Of a stretch of 56,761 bases of DNA, positions 8,052-15,582 are shown piece by piece. The position numbers were made by a program, and so were the translations under genes. The first letter of the stretch is position 1, and each line of letters starts with the position of its first letter. This DNA comes from Mycobacteriaceae bacterium (GTDB lineage Bacteria > Actinomycetota > Actinomycetes > Mycobacteriales > Mycobacteriaceae): positions 1-56,761 of the forward strand of contig JAIEPH010000063.1 of the NCBI GenBank assembly GCA_019749805.1, given 5' to 3'. The notes under the pieces were generated by a model. It searched no databases. It saw only the letters and a program-made list of their open reading frames with translations, and was not told the origin of the DNA.

Positions 8052-8630
8052 ATGACAATTTCGGGAGAACGTCTCGATGATGTCGTCGCTGAGGCTGTAG
8101 CGGGCAATCGGGACGCACTCCGGAGGGTGCTGGAGACCATTCGTCCCATCGTCATCCGGTACGTCCGGGCGAGGGTGGGGTCGACTGAGCGAAGTGGCCT
8201 CTCAGCTGATGACGTCGCGCAGGAGGTGTGCTTGGCCGCCATTACGGCGCTGCCGCGCTACAAGGATCAGGGACGACCGTTCCTGGCCTTTGTGTACGGC
8301 ATTGCAGCGCACAAGGTCGCTGACGCTCATCGCGCAGCGGGCAGGAACCGCTCCGACCCGACGGAAGTCGTGCCGGAACGCTTGTCGCTGGACGCCGGCC
8401 CCGAGCAGATGGCGCTGGATTCCGAGTCATCAGCCCAGATGAAGAAGCTGCTGGCGATATTGCCCGAGAAGCAACGCGAAATTCTGATCCTGCGCGTGGT
8501 CGTCGGCATGAGCGCCGAAGAGACCGCCGAGGCGGTCGGGAGTACTGCGGGCGCGGTCCGCGTCGCCCAGCACCGTGCACTGGCCCGGCTGAAGGAACAG
8601 ATCATCTCGACGGGGCACGACCATGCCTGA
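8052..8630 (+). CDS. sigD: ECF RNA polymerase sigma factor SigD
   Basis: The 192-residue protein has the two sigma regions: sigma-2 (about 25-95, with LSADDVAQEVCLAAI and the -10 reading helix AFVYGIAAHKVADAHR) and sigma-4 (about 130-185, LPEKQREILILRVVVGMSAEE with helix-turn-helix GSTAGAVRVAQHRALARLKE). This is SigD, linked to stationary phase and starvation. A GGAGAG site precedes the ATG. Its last 8 bases overlap the start of rsdA, the gene for its anti-sigma factor, so the two are translated together in fixed ratio. Confidence 0.95.
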   Translation: MTISGERLDDVVAEAVAGNRDALRRVLETIRPIVIRYVRARVGSTERSGLSADDVAQEVCLAAITALPRYKDQGRPFLAFVYGIAAHKVADAHRAAGRNRSDPTEVVPERLSLDAGPEQMALDSESSAQMKKLLAILPEKQREILILRVVVGMSAEETAEAVGSTAGAVRVAQHRALARLKEQIISTGHDHA

Positions 8631-9798
8631 CTTCGGACGCTGGACTTCCAACGGGGGCGATCCGTCGCTCAACGAGATCAACCGCACTGACCAGTTGCTC
8701 GACGCGCTGGCGTACGAGCAGCCGGCATATGCAACCGATCGCGGCGACGTTGAGCTGATCAGCCTGTTGTCCGGTTGGCGCGACGACATTCGTGATGCGC
8801 CGATGACGGTGCCGGTGACGCCACGCGACGCGGTGATCGCACTCGACACCGCCCAGCGCACGCGCAAGCGGTCCCGCCGGACGCTGGCTCTGATCGGGTC
8901 GACCGCCGCGGCGGTGCTGTGTCTCGGTGGCTTCGCCAGCGTTGTGGCGGGCGCGGGACCGGGTGACTCGCTCTACGGCCTGCGCACGATGATCTTCGGC
9001 GAGGCGCCGGCTCCGCGGGATGACGCCGTGATGCTTGCCTCGCAGCAACTCGCCGAGGTGCAGCAGCTCGTCGACCAGGGGCAGTGGGACGCCGCGCAGC
9101 AGAAGCTGGAGACGCTGACCACCACGGTTGCGACGGTCAACGACGATGTGCGCAAACAGGAACTGGTCTCCGAGTGGCAAGAACTGACGGTCAAGGTCGA
9201 GGCGCAGGACGCCGCCGCGGTGCTGCCGCCCGACATGCCGCCGCCGGTCTTCCCGGATGTGCCGGTGGTCGTGCTCGACACCCCGACCTCGACGGACGGC
9301 ACCTCGTCGGAGACCACATCGCCGACCTCGCCGTCGTCGGAGACCACGCCACCCACGTCTCCGTTGCCGACCCCATCGGGACCGTTGCCCACGCCGTCCG
9401 GACCGTTGCCGTCTCCGTCGGGACCGTTGCCGACTCCGTCCACGCCGGCGCCGGTTACGCAGTTGCCGGTGACTGAGCCGACATCGTTGCCACCCAGCAC
9501 GCCGCCTCCATCGGCGACGCCGGAGGACGAACCGCCTCCGGCGACTTCCGCCCCGCCGACAACGGCGGCTACGACCACGACCACCGTTGCAGCTACCACG
9601 AGGACCCAGCAGCCTGCTGCGCCCTCATCGACTGTCTCTGAGGCCGCCGAGGAGGCGCCGCCCGTCGAAGGGCCGCCTGCAACGGTTGAGGCACCTCCCG
9701 TGACCGTTGAGGAGCCGCCTGTACAACGGCGAGCGCCGGTTACGACGACGTTCGTGGTTCCCGAACCGGAGTCCGGCTCCGGCGGCGACGGCAGCTAA
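8623..9798 (+). CDS. rsdA: Anti-sigma-D factor RsdA
   Basis: The N-terminal 80 residues (LNEINRTDQLLDALA, ELISLLSGWRDDI) form the sigma-binding domain; it lacks the zinc motif of other anti-sigma factors, as is known for RsdA. One membrane helix (about 86-108) follows, and the outer part begins with a conserved helical region (GPGDSLYGLRTMIFGE to EWQELTVKVE). The last 180 residues are a Pro/Thr/Ser-rich tail outside the membrane, much longer than in M. tuberculosis RsdA. RsdA holds SigD at the membrane and is degraded by regulated proteolysis to release it. Translationally coupled to sigD. Confidence 0.93.
   Translation: MPDFGRWTSNGGDPSLNEINRTDQLLDALAYEQPAYATDRGDVELISLLSGWRDDIRDAPMTVPVTPRDAVIALDTAQRTRKRSRRTLALIGSTAAAVLCLGGFASVVAGAGPGDSLYGLRTMIFGEAPAPRDDAVMLASQQLAEVQQLVDQGQWDAAQQKLETLTTTVATVNDDVRKQELVSEWQELTVKVEAQDAAAVLPPDMPPPVFPDVPVVVLDTPTSTDGTSSETTSPTSPSSETTPPTSPLPTPSGPLPTPSGPLPSPSGPLPTPSTPAPVTQLPVTEPTSLPPSTPPPSATPEDEPPPATSAPPTTAATTTTTVAATTRTQQPAAPSSTVSEAAEEAPPVEGPPATVEAPPVTVEEPPVQRRAPVTTTFVVPEPESGSGGDGS
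9361..9444 (+). repeat. Four 21-bp tandem repeats in rsdA
   Basis: Four units starting CCGTTGCC encode P-L-P-T-P-S-G repeats in the extracytoplasmic tail of RsdA. The copies differ mostly at third codon positions, pointing to an old expansion kept at protein level. Confidence 0.8.
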
Positions 9799-9813
9799 CC
9801 AGCGGTTGCGCCG

Positions 9814-10218
9814 TCAGCGATACCCGTCGGTGTCCGTCGTGGCCTCGTTGAGGGAGGCGTCGGCGTAACCGCGGCAGTAATCCCAGGTGACGTAGGCGTC
9901 GGGTTCGGGGTCGAAGGCCGGCTCGTGCGGGCGGACCGTACCGTCGACCAGCAGCTGCAGCAGGTTCGCCCGCAACATGTCCCAGTCATGATAGTGGTCC
10001 TGCTGGCATTCGTCGCAGCACACGACCAAACCGCGAATTCCCTTGTGCGCCAACAACGCCTCATACACAGCCAAGTCGGCGAGATCGGCCTCGACCGCAG
10101 TCCGCTCCTGGGGGTCCAGCGGCTGGCCCGGCTCCAGGGCGTCGAGCGCGGCCGACGGGTCGCACGGGTCGTCAGCGAACGGATCGGGCGGCAAACCCGG
10201 CGGAAGGTGGTCGCGCAC
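9814..10218 (-). CDS. DUF5319 protein (Rv3412-like)
   Basis: The 134-residue product starts MRDHLPPGLPPDPFADDPCD from GTG 10218 and is nearly the same as Rv3412 over its length. It holds the motif VVCCDECQQDHYHDWDMLRANLLQLL, with a Cys pair plus a Cys-His-rich stretch that could bind a metal. It is acidic and cytoplasmic, and is strongly conserved in mycobacteria and relatives, but its function is unknown. It lies convergent to rsdA and divergent from guaB2, with only 140 bases to the guaB2 start. Confidence 0.88.
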   Translation of the reverse strand: MRDHLPPGLPPDPFADDPCDPSAALDALEPGQPLDPQERTAVEADLADLAVYEALLAHKGIRGLVVCCDECQQDHYHDWDMLRANLLQLLVDGTVRPHEPAFDPEPDAYVTWDYCRGYADASLNEATTDTDGYR

Positions 10219-10225
10219 GACTCCC

Positions 10226-10231
10226 ACATTA
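10226..10231 (-). promoter_or_regulatory. -10 box of probable leaderless promoter (DUF5319 gene)
   Basis: On the minus strand TAATGT ends seven bases before the GTG at 10218. Confidence 0.4.
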
Positions 10232-10358
10232 CGCAGCCGCCCACATTTCGCGCCAGCCGTCGCTCGGCATGGCGCCACCGGGAGCGTGGCGCCGAACCGG
10301 CGACGTCAATGCCGATAAGATGGGGAATCTAGCTCGTCTGTCCCGGGAGGCCCCATCC

Positions 10359-11900
10359 ATGTCGATTGCCGAAAGCAGCCTTCCCCTCGCTGTTCCGGTA
10401 CCCACCGGCGGCGACGATCCGACGAAGATCGCAATGCTCGGCCTCACGTTCGACGACGTACTGCTGCTCCCGGCCGCCTCAGATGTGGTGCCCGCCACAG
10501 CGGACACCTCCAGCCAGCTGACCAAGCGGATCCGGCTGCGGGTCCCGCTCGTCAGCTCGGCGATGGATACCGTTACCGAATCGCGGATGGCCATCGCGAT
10601 GGCCCGCGCCGGCGGCATGGGGGTGCTGCACCGGAACCTGCCCGTCGCCGAACAAGCCGGCCAGGTCGAGACGGTCAAGCGTTCGGAGGCCGGCATGGTT
10701 ACCGACCCCGTCACCTGCTCACCGGACAACACGCTGGCCGAGGTCGACGCGATGTGCGCGCGGTTCCGCATCTCGGGGCTGCCGGTCGTGGATTCACAAG
10801 GCTCTCTCGTCGGGATCATCACCAACCGCGACATGCGCTTCGAGGTCGACCAGTCGAAGCCGGTGTCGGAGGTGATGACCAAGGCTCCGTTGATCACTGC
10901 GCAGGAAGGTGTTTCGGCCGAAGCGGCGCTGGGGCTGTTGCGCCGCCACAAGATTGAGAAGCTGCCGATCGTCGACGGCAACGGCAAGCTGACCGGGCTG
11001 ATCACCGTCAAGGATTTCGTCAAGACCGAGCAATTCCCCTTCGCTACCAAGGACAGTGACGGCCGGTTGCTCGTCGGCGCCGCGGTCGGTGTCGGTGACG
11101 ACGCGTGGACGCGGTCGATGACGCTGGTGGATGCCGGAGTCGACGTGCTCATCGTGGACACGGCGCACGCCCACAACCGCGGTGTGCTGGACATGGTGCA
11201 TCGCCTGAAGGCGGCGGTCGGCGACCGCGTCGAGGTGATCGGCGGCAACGTCGCCACCCGCGCCGCCGCGGCCGCGCTGGTCGACGCGGGCGCCGATGCG
11301 GTCAAGGTCGGTGTCGGCCCCGGCTCGATCTGCACCACGCGGGTGGTGGCCGGCGTCGGAGCCCCACAGATCACCGCGATCCTCGAGGCTGTCGCAGCGT
11401 GCGCGCCCAAGGGCATTCCCGTCATCGCCGACGGCGGCCTGCAGTACTCCGGAGACATCGCCAAGGCTTTGGCGGCCGGCGCGTCCACGGCCATGCTCGG
11501 CTCGCTGCTGGCAGGCACCGCCGAGTCGCCGGGCGAGCTGATCTTCGTCAACGGCAAGCAGTTCAAGAGCTACCGCGGCATGGGCTCACTCGGCGCGATG
11601 GCCGGGCGCGCGGGGGCGCGGTCGTACTCCAAGGACCGCTATTTCCAGGACGACGCGCTGTCCGAGGACAAGCTGGTGCCCGAGGGCATCGAGGGTCGGG
11701 TGCCGTTCCGCGGTCCGCTGTCGACAGTGATTCATCAACTCACGGGCGGGTTGCGCGCCGCGATGGGTTACACGGGCTCGGCCACCATCGAGCACCTGCA
11801 GCAGGCGCAGTTCGTACAGATCACCGCAGCGGGATTGAAGGAGAGCCACCCGCACGACATCGCGATGACTGTCGAGGCCCCGAACTATTACACCCGCTGA
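10359..11900 (+). CDS. guaB2: Inosine-5'-monophosphate dehydrogenase GuaB2
   Basis: The 513-residue enzyme oxidises IMP to XMP with NAD+, the rate-limiting step of guanine nucleotide synthesis. The TIM barrel is split by a pair of CBS domains (about residues 110-220). The catalytic loop GSICTTR carries the nucleophile Cys325, and GVGPGS, DGG and the flap YRGMGSLGAM are all present. The start is set by a GGGAGG site eight bases before ATG 10359; the frame is open 90 bases further upstream but that stretch is non-conserved. This is the active paralogue of the GuaB family in mycobacteria. It is followed 27 bases later by guaB3. Confidence 0.97.
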   Translation: MSIAESSLPLAVPVPTGGDDPTKIAMLGLTFDDVLLLPAASDVVPATADTSSQLTKRIRLRVPLVSSAMDTVTESRMAIAMARAGGMGVLHRNLPVAEQAGQVETVKRSEAGMVTDPVTCSPDNTLAEVDAMCARFRISGLPVVDSQGSLVGIITNRDMRFEVDQSKPVSEVMTKAPLITAQEGVSAEAALGLLRRHKIEKLPIVDGNGKLTGLITVKDFVKTEQFPFATKDSDGRLLVGAAVGVGDDAWTRSMTLVDAGVDVLIVDTAHAHNRGVLDMVHRLKAAVGDRVEVIGGNVATRAAAAALVDAGADAVKVGVGPGSICTTRVVAGVGAPQITAILEAVAACAPKGIPVIADGGLQYSGDIAKALAAGASTAMLGSLLAGTAESPGELIFVNGKQFKSYRGMGSLGAMAGRAGARSYSKDRYFQDDALSEDKLVPEGIEGRVPFRGPLSTVIHQLTGGLRAAMGYTGSATIEHLQQAQFVQITAAGLKESHPHDIAMTVEAPNYYTR

Positions 11901-11927
11901 CAGCGTGCTCGAAGGGGAGATGACGCC

Positions 11928-13073
11928 GTGCGTGACACAGTTGAAATCGGCATGGGCCGAACCGCCCGCCGCACCTACGAACTCGACGAGATCAACATCG
12001 TCCCGTCCCGCAGAACCAGGTCGTCCCAAGATGTTTCGACTGCCTGGCAACTGGATGCCTACCGGTTCGAGATCCCGGTCGTGGCACACCCCACCGACGC
12101 GCTGGTATCGCCGGAGTTCGCCATCGAGATGGGCCGTCTCGGCGGCCTCGGGGTGCTCAACGGCGAAGGCCTGATCGGCAGGCACGCCGACGTCGAGGAG
12201 AGAATCGCTCAGGTCGTCGCTGCAGCAGAGAAAGAGCCGGAACCGGCGGCGGCGATTCGGCTGTTGCAACAACTGCACGCCGCGCCGCTGAATCCTGATC
12301 TGCTGGGCGCCGCGGTGGCGCGGATCCGCGATGCCGGTGTGACCACAGCCGTCCGAGTGAGTCCCCAAAATGCGCGGGCGCTGACGCCGGCGCTGATGGC
12401 CGCCGGCATCGACTTACTGCTCATCCAGGGCACGATCATCTCCGCGGAGCGGGTCGCCCAAGATCACGGGGTCGGCGAACCGCTGAACCTCAAGACCTTT
12501 ATTTCCGAGCTCGACATACCGGTGGTGGCGGGCGGTGTCCTCGACCACCGCACCGCCCTGCACCTCATGCGCACCGGCGCTGCGGGCGTCATCGTCGGCT
12601 ACGGATCGACTCGCGGCGTCACCACCAGCGACGAGGTGCTCGGCATCAGTGTGCCGATGGCGACCGCGATCGCCGACGCCGCCGCCGCGCGCCGCGAATA
12701 CCTCGACGAGACCGGCGGCCGCTACGTGCACGTGCTCGCTGACGGTGACATCCACACGTCCGGCGACCTGGCCAAGGCCATCGCGTGCGGCGCCGACGCC
12801 GTGGTGCTCGGCACCCCGTTGGCCACTGCCGCCGAGGCACTGGGAGACGGCTGGTTCTGGCCTGCCGCGGCGGCGCACCCGTCTTTGCCGCGCGGCGCTC
12901 TGCTGCAGGTCGCGCTGGGCGAGCGGCCTTCGCTGGGCCAGGTGCTGACCGGGCCGTCCGATGATCCGTTCGGGTCGCTGAATCTGGTCGGTGGCCTGCG
13001 GCGATCGATGGCGAAGGCAGGTTATTGCGACCTCAAGGAGTTCCAGAAGGTCGGCCTGACCGTCGGTAACTGA
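11928..13073 (+). CDS. guaB3: IMP dehydrogenase-family protein GuaB3
   Basis: The 381-residue protein is an IMPDH-like TIM barrel without CBS domains and with sequence changes in the substrate loop: the GSICTTR loop of GuaB2 is absent. It starts MRDTVEIGMGRTARRTYELD from a GTG behind a GAAGGGGAG site. This family (GuaB3) always lies downstream of guaB2 in actinobacteria. In mycobacteria it has not been shown to have IMPDH activity; a GMP-reductase-like role has been proposed for the family. It is probably co-transcribed with guaB2. Confidence 0.93.
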   Translation: MRDTVEIGMGRTARRTYELDEINIVPSRRTRSSQDVSTAWQLDAYRFEIPVVAHPTDALVSPEFAIEMGRLGGLGVLNGEGLIGRHADVEERIAQVVAAAEKEPEPAAAIRLLQQLHAAPLNPDLLGAAVARIRDAGVTTAVRVSPQNARALTPALMAAGIDLLLIQGTIISAERVAQDHGVGEPLNLKTFISELDIPVVAGGVLDHRTALHLMRTGAAGVIVGYGSTRGVTTSDEVLGISVPMATAIADAAAARREYLDETGGRYVHVLADGDIHTSGDLAKAIACGADAVVLGTPLATAAEALGDGWFWPAAAAHPSLPRGALLQVALGERPSLGQVLTGPSDDPFGSLNLVGGLRRSMAKAGYCDLKEFQKVGLTVGN

Positions 13074-13134
13074 GATGTCGATAGTTAGGGTGACCTAGCT
13101 AGTAGTTACCAGCGGGTAGTTAGATACTGGGCCG

Positions 13135-14880
13135 ATGAAGCCTGACTACGACGTCCTGATCATCGGTTCCGGTTTCGGTGGCAGTGTCACCGCTCTGCGG
13201 CTCACCGAGAAGGGCTATCGCGTCGGCGTCCTCGAGGCCGGTCGCCGGTTCGCCGACGAGGAGTTCGCGAAGACGTCCTGGAATCTGCGCAAGTTCCTGT
13301 GGGCGCCGAAACTCGGCATGTACGGCATCCAACGAATCCATCTGTTGCGCAACGTGATGATCCTGGCCGGCGCGGGTGTCGGCGGAGGGTCGCTCAACTA
13401 CGCCAACACCCTGTACGTCCCGCCGGACGCGTTCTTCAACGACCCGCAGTGGAAGCAGATCACCGACTGGCGCAGCGAGCTGACCCCGCATTACGACCAG
13501 GCGCAGCGAATGCTCGGCGTGGTCCAGAATCCGACGTTCACCGATGCCGACCGCGTCATGAAAGAGGTCGCCGCCGACATGGGCGTCGAGGACACGTTCG
13601 TCGCGACGCCCGTCGGGGTGTTCTTCGGCCCCGACGGCACGAAGGCTCCGGGTAAGACGGTGCCGGATCCGTACTTCGGCGGTGCCGGACCGGCGCGCAC
13701 GGGCTGCATCGAATGCGGTTCCTGCATGACGGGTTGCCGCTACGGCGCCAAGAACACCCTGCTGAAAAACTATCTCGGGCTCGCTGAAAAGGCTGGGGCA
13801 GAGATCATTCCGATGACGACGGTATCGAGTTTCTCGCAGCGGTCCGACGGAGTGTGGGAGGTGCGGGCGAAACGGACGGGTCTGTTGCCGCTGAAGCGGC
13901 GCAAGTACACCGCTACCCATGTGGTGCTCGCGGCGGGGACGTTCGGCACGCAGAAGCTGTTGTTCGACATGCGCGACAAGGGCAAGCTGCCGAAGCTGTC
14001 GGAGAAGCTCGGCGTGCTCACGCGGACCAACTCGGAATCGATCGTCGGTGCGGGTCGTTTCGAGGTCTCACCCGATCTGGACCTCACCCACGGTGTGGCA
14101 ATCACGTCGTCGATTCACCCGACTTCCGATACCCACATCGAACCGGTGCGCTACGGCAAGGGCAGCAATGCCATGGGGCTGTTGCAGACCCTGATGACCG
14201 ATGGCGCGGGGCCCCAGGGGTCTGACGTCCCACGGTGGCGGCAGTTCTTCGCGCAGGCAGGCCAGAATCCCCGCAAGCTGCTTCGGCTGCTCAACCCGAG
14301 CCGCTGGAGCGAGCGGACGATGATCGCGCTCGTCATGCAGCACCTGGACAACTCCATCACGACATTCACCCGGCGCACCAAGTTCGGCTTCCGGCGGTTG
14401 GACAGCAGGCAAGGTCACGGCGAACCCAATCCGACATGGATCCCGGTGGGCAACGAGGTCACGCGCCGGATCGCCAAGAAGATCGACGGCGTCGCGGGCG
14501 GCACCTGGGGTGAACTGTTCAACATCCCGCTGACCGCCCACTACCTCGGTGGCGCTGCGATCGGCGACACCGCCGACCACGGAGTCATCGATCCATATCA
14601 GCGGGTGTACGGATATCCGACGCTCTCGGTACACGACGGTGCGGCGATCTCGGCGAATCTAGGTGTCAATCCATCGCTTTCGATCACGGCGCAGGCCGAG
14701 CGCGCGGCATCGCTGTGGCCGAACAAGGGTGAGATCGATCAGCGTCCAAAGCAGGGGGAACCCTACAAGCGCCTCGATCCGATCCCGCCGGCACATCCCG
14801 TCGTCCCCGCCGATGCACCCGCGGCGTTGCGCCATCTCCCGATCCAACCGGTCAGCTCGGCGGGAAAAAGCGCCAGCTAA
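13135..14880 (+). CDS. choD: GMC-type FAD oxidoreductase ChoD (cholesterol oxidase family)
   Basis: The 581-residue flavoprotein has the FAD Rossmann motif IIGSGFGGSVTALRL at the N-terminus and the C-terminal GMC signature region (TAHYLGGAAIGD, then SVHDGAAISANLGVNPSL). It matches Rv3409c ChoD. A four-cysteine motif, C191-x2-C194-x2-C197-x3-C201, sits in the middle of the protein and has the spacing of a 4Fe-4S ferredoxin site; classic cholesterol oxidases lack it. No Tat or Sec signal is present. The substrate is probably a 3-hydroxysteroid or another alcohol, but the name rests on family placement. A GATACT ends six bases before the ATG, suggesting its own leaderless promoter downstream of guaB3. 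Confidence 0.88.
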   Translation: MKPDYDVLIIGSGFGGSVTALRLTEKGYRVGVLEAGRRFADEEFAKTSWNLRKFLWAPKLGMYGIQRIHLLRNVMILAGAGVGGGSLNYANTLYVPPDAFFNDPQWKQITDWRSELTPHYDQAQRMLGVVQNPTFTDADRVMKEVAADMGVEDTFVATPVGVFFGPDGTKAPGKTVPDPYFGGAGPARTGCIECGSCMTGCRYGAKNTLLKNYLGLAEKAGAEIIPMTTVSSFSQRSDGVWEVRAKRTGLLPLKRRKYTATHVVLAAGTFGTQKLLFDMRDKGKLPKLSEKLGVLTRTNSESIVGAGRFEVSPDLDLTHGVAITSSIHPTSDTHIEPVRYGKGSNAMGLLQTLMTDGAGPQGSDVPRWRQFFAQAGQNPRKLLRLLNPSRWSERTMIALVMQHLDNSITTFTRRTKFGFRRLDSRQGHGEPNPTWIPVGNEVTRRIAKKIDGVAGGTWGELFNIPLTAHYLGGAAIGDTADHGVIDPYQRVYGYPTLSVHDGAAISANLGVNPSLSITAQAERAASLWPNKGEIDQRPKQGEPYKRLDPIPPAHPVVPADAPAALRHLPIQPVSSAGKSAS

Positions 14881-14917
14881 CAGGTTTGACCTGAGCGGTC
14901 TCGGGTAACTAGTGCCG

Positions 14918-15577
14918 ATGCGAACCGCCTATCGCGAGCAATTGTCGGACTTGGGCGCGCGGCTGGCTGACATGTGCGGCCTCGCGGCCAAGGCGATGGA
15001 CGATGCGACGCGGGCCCTGTTGGAAGCAGACCTGTCGCTGGCCGAAGAGGTCATCGCCGAGCAGGAACGTATCGCGGCCATGGGCCGGCAGGCCGAGGAG
15101 ATTGCGCTCAAACTGCTCGCGCTGCAGCAGCCGGTGGCAGGCGATTTGCGGACGGTGGTCTGCGCCATCCACGTCGGCGCCGATATCGAAAGAATGGGTG
15201 CGCTTGCGGTGCATGTGGCCAGCATCTCCCGGTTGCGCCACCCGGAGTGCGCGCTGCCCGACGAGGTGAGGGCCAGCTTCGCGGAGATGGGTAAACGAGC
15301 AGTCCTGATGGCGGGGATTGCGCGTGAGGTACTGCTGTCCAGCGATTCGGAAAAGGCGTCGCAGATGCGCGATCTGGACGATGCGGTGGATGCGGAGCAC
15401 CGTCACCTGTTCACGCTGTTGATCGACAACAAGTGGCAGGACGGGGTCTGCTCCGCGGTAGACGTCGCATTGTTGGGCCGCTATTACGAGCGTTTCGCCG
15501 ACCACGCCGTCGAGATCGGCAGGCGCGTCGTGTTCGAGGCAACCGGCGGTCTGCCCGAGGCCAAGAAACTGGCCTGA
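14918..15577 (+). CDS. phoU: Phosphate transport regulator PhoU (PhoY-type)
   Basis: The 219-residue all-helical protein has two PhoU repeats, each with a metal-binding helix (GADIERMGALAVH in the first, GRYYERFADHAVEIGRR in the second). It starts MRTAYREQLSDLGARLADMC, like mycobacterial PhoY1/PhoY2. A GTG six bases upstream was rejected because PhoY proteins start with MRT. PhoU links the Pst phosphate importer to the phosphate-sensing kinase SenX3/PhoR and keeps the phosphate response off when phosphate is plentiful. No pst genes are in the window. It converges on the GH65 gene with a 5-base gap. Confidence 0.9.
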   Translation: MRTAYREQLSDLGARLADMCGLAAKAMDDATRALLEADLSLAEEVIAEQERIAAMGRQAEEIALKLLALQQPVAGDLRTVVCAIHVGADIERMGALAVHVASISRLRHPECALPDEVRASFAEMGKRAVLMAGIAREVLLSSDSEKASQMRDLDDAVDAEHRHLFTLLIDNKWQDGVCSAVDVALLGRYYERFADHAVEIGRRVVFEATGGLPEAKKLA

Positions 15578-15582
15578 ACTCC

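Noticed and set aside
10229..11566. 445-codon minus-strand frame opposite guaB2
   Set aside because: Ser/Thr/Ala-rich shadow of a conserved gene; no start signal.
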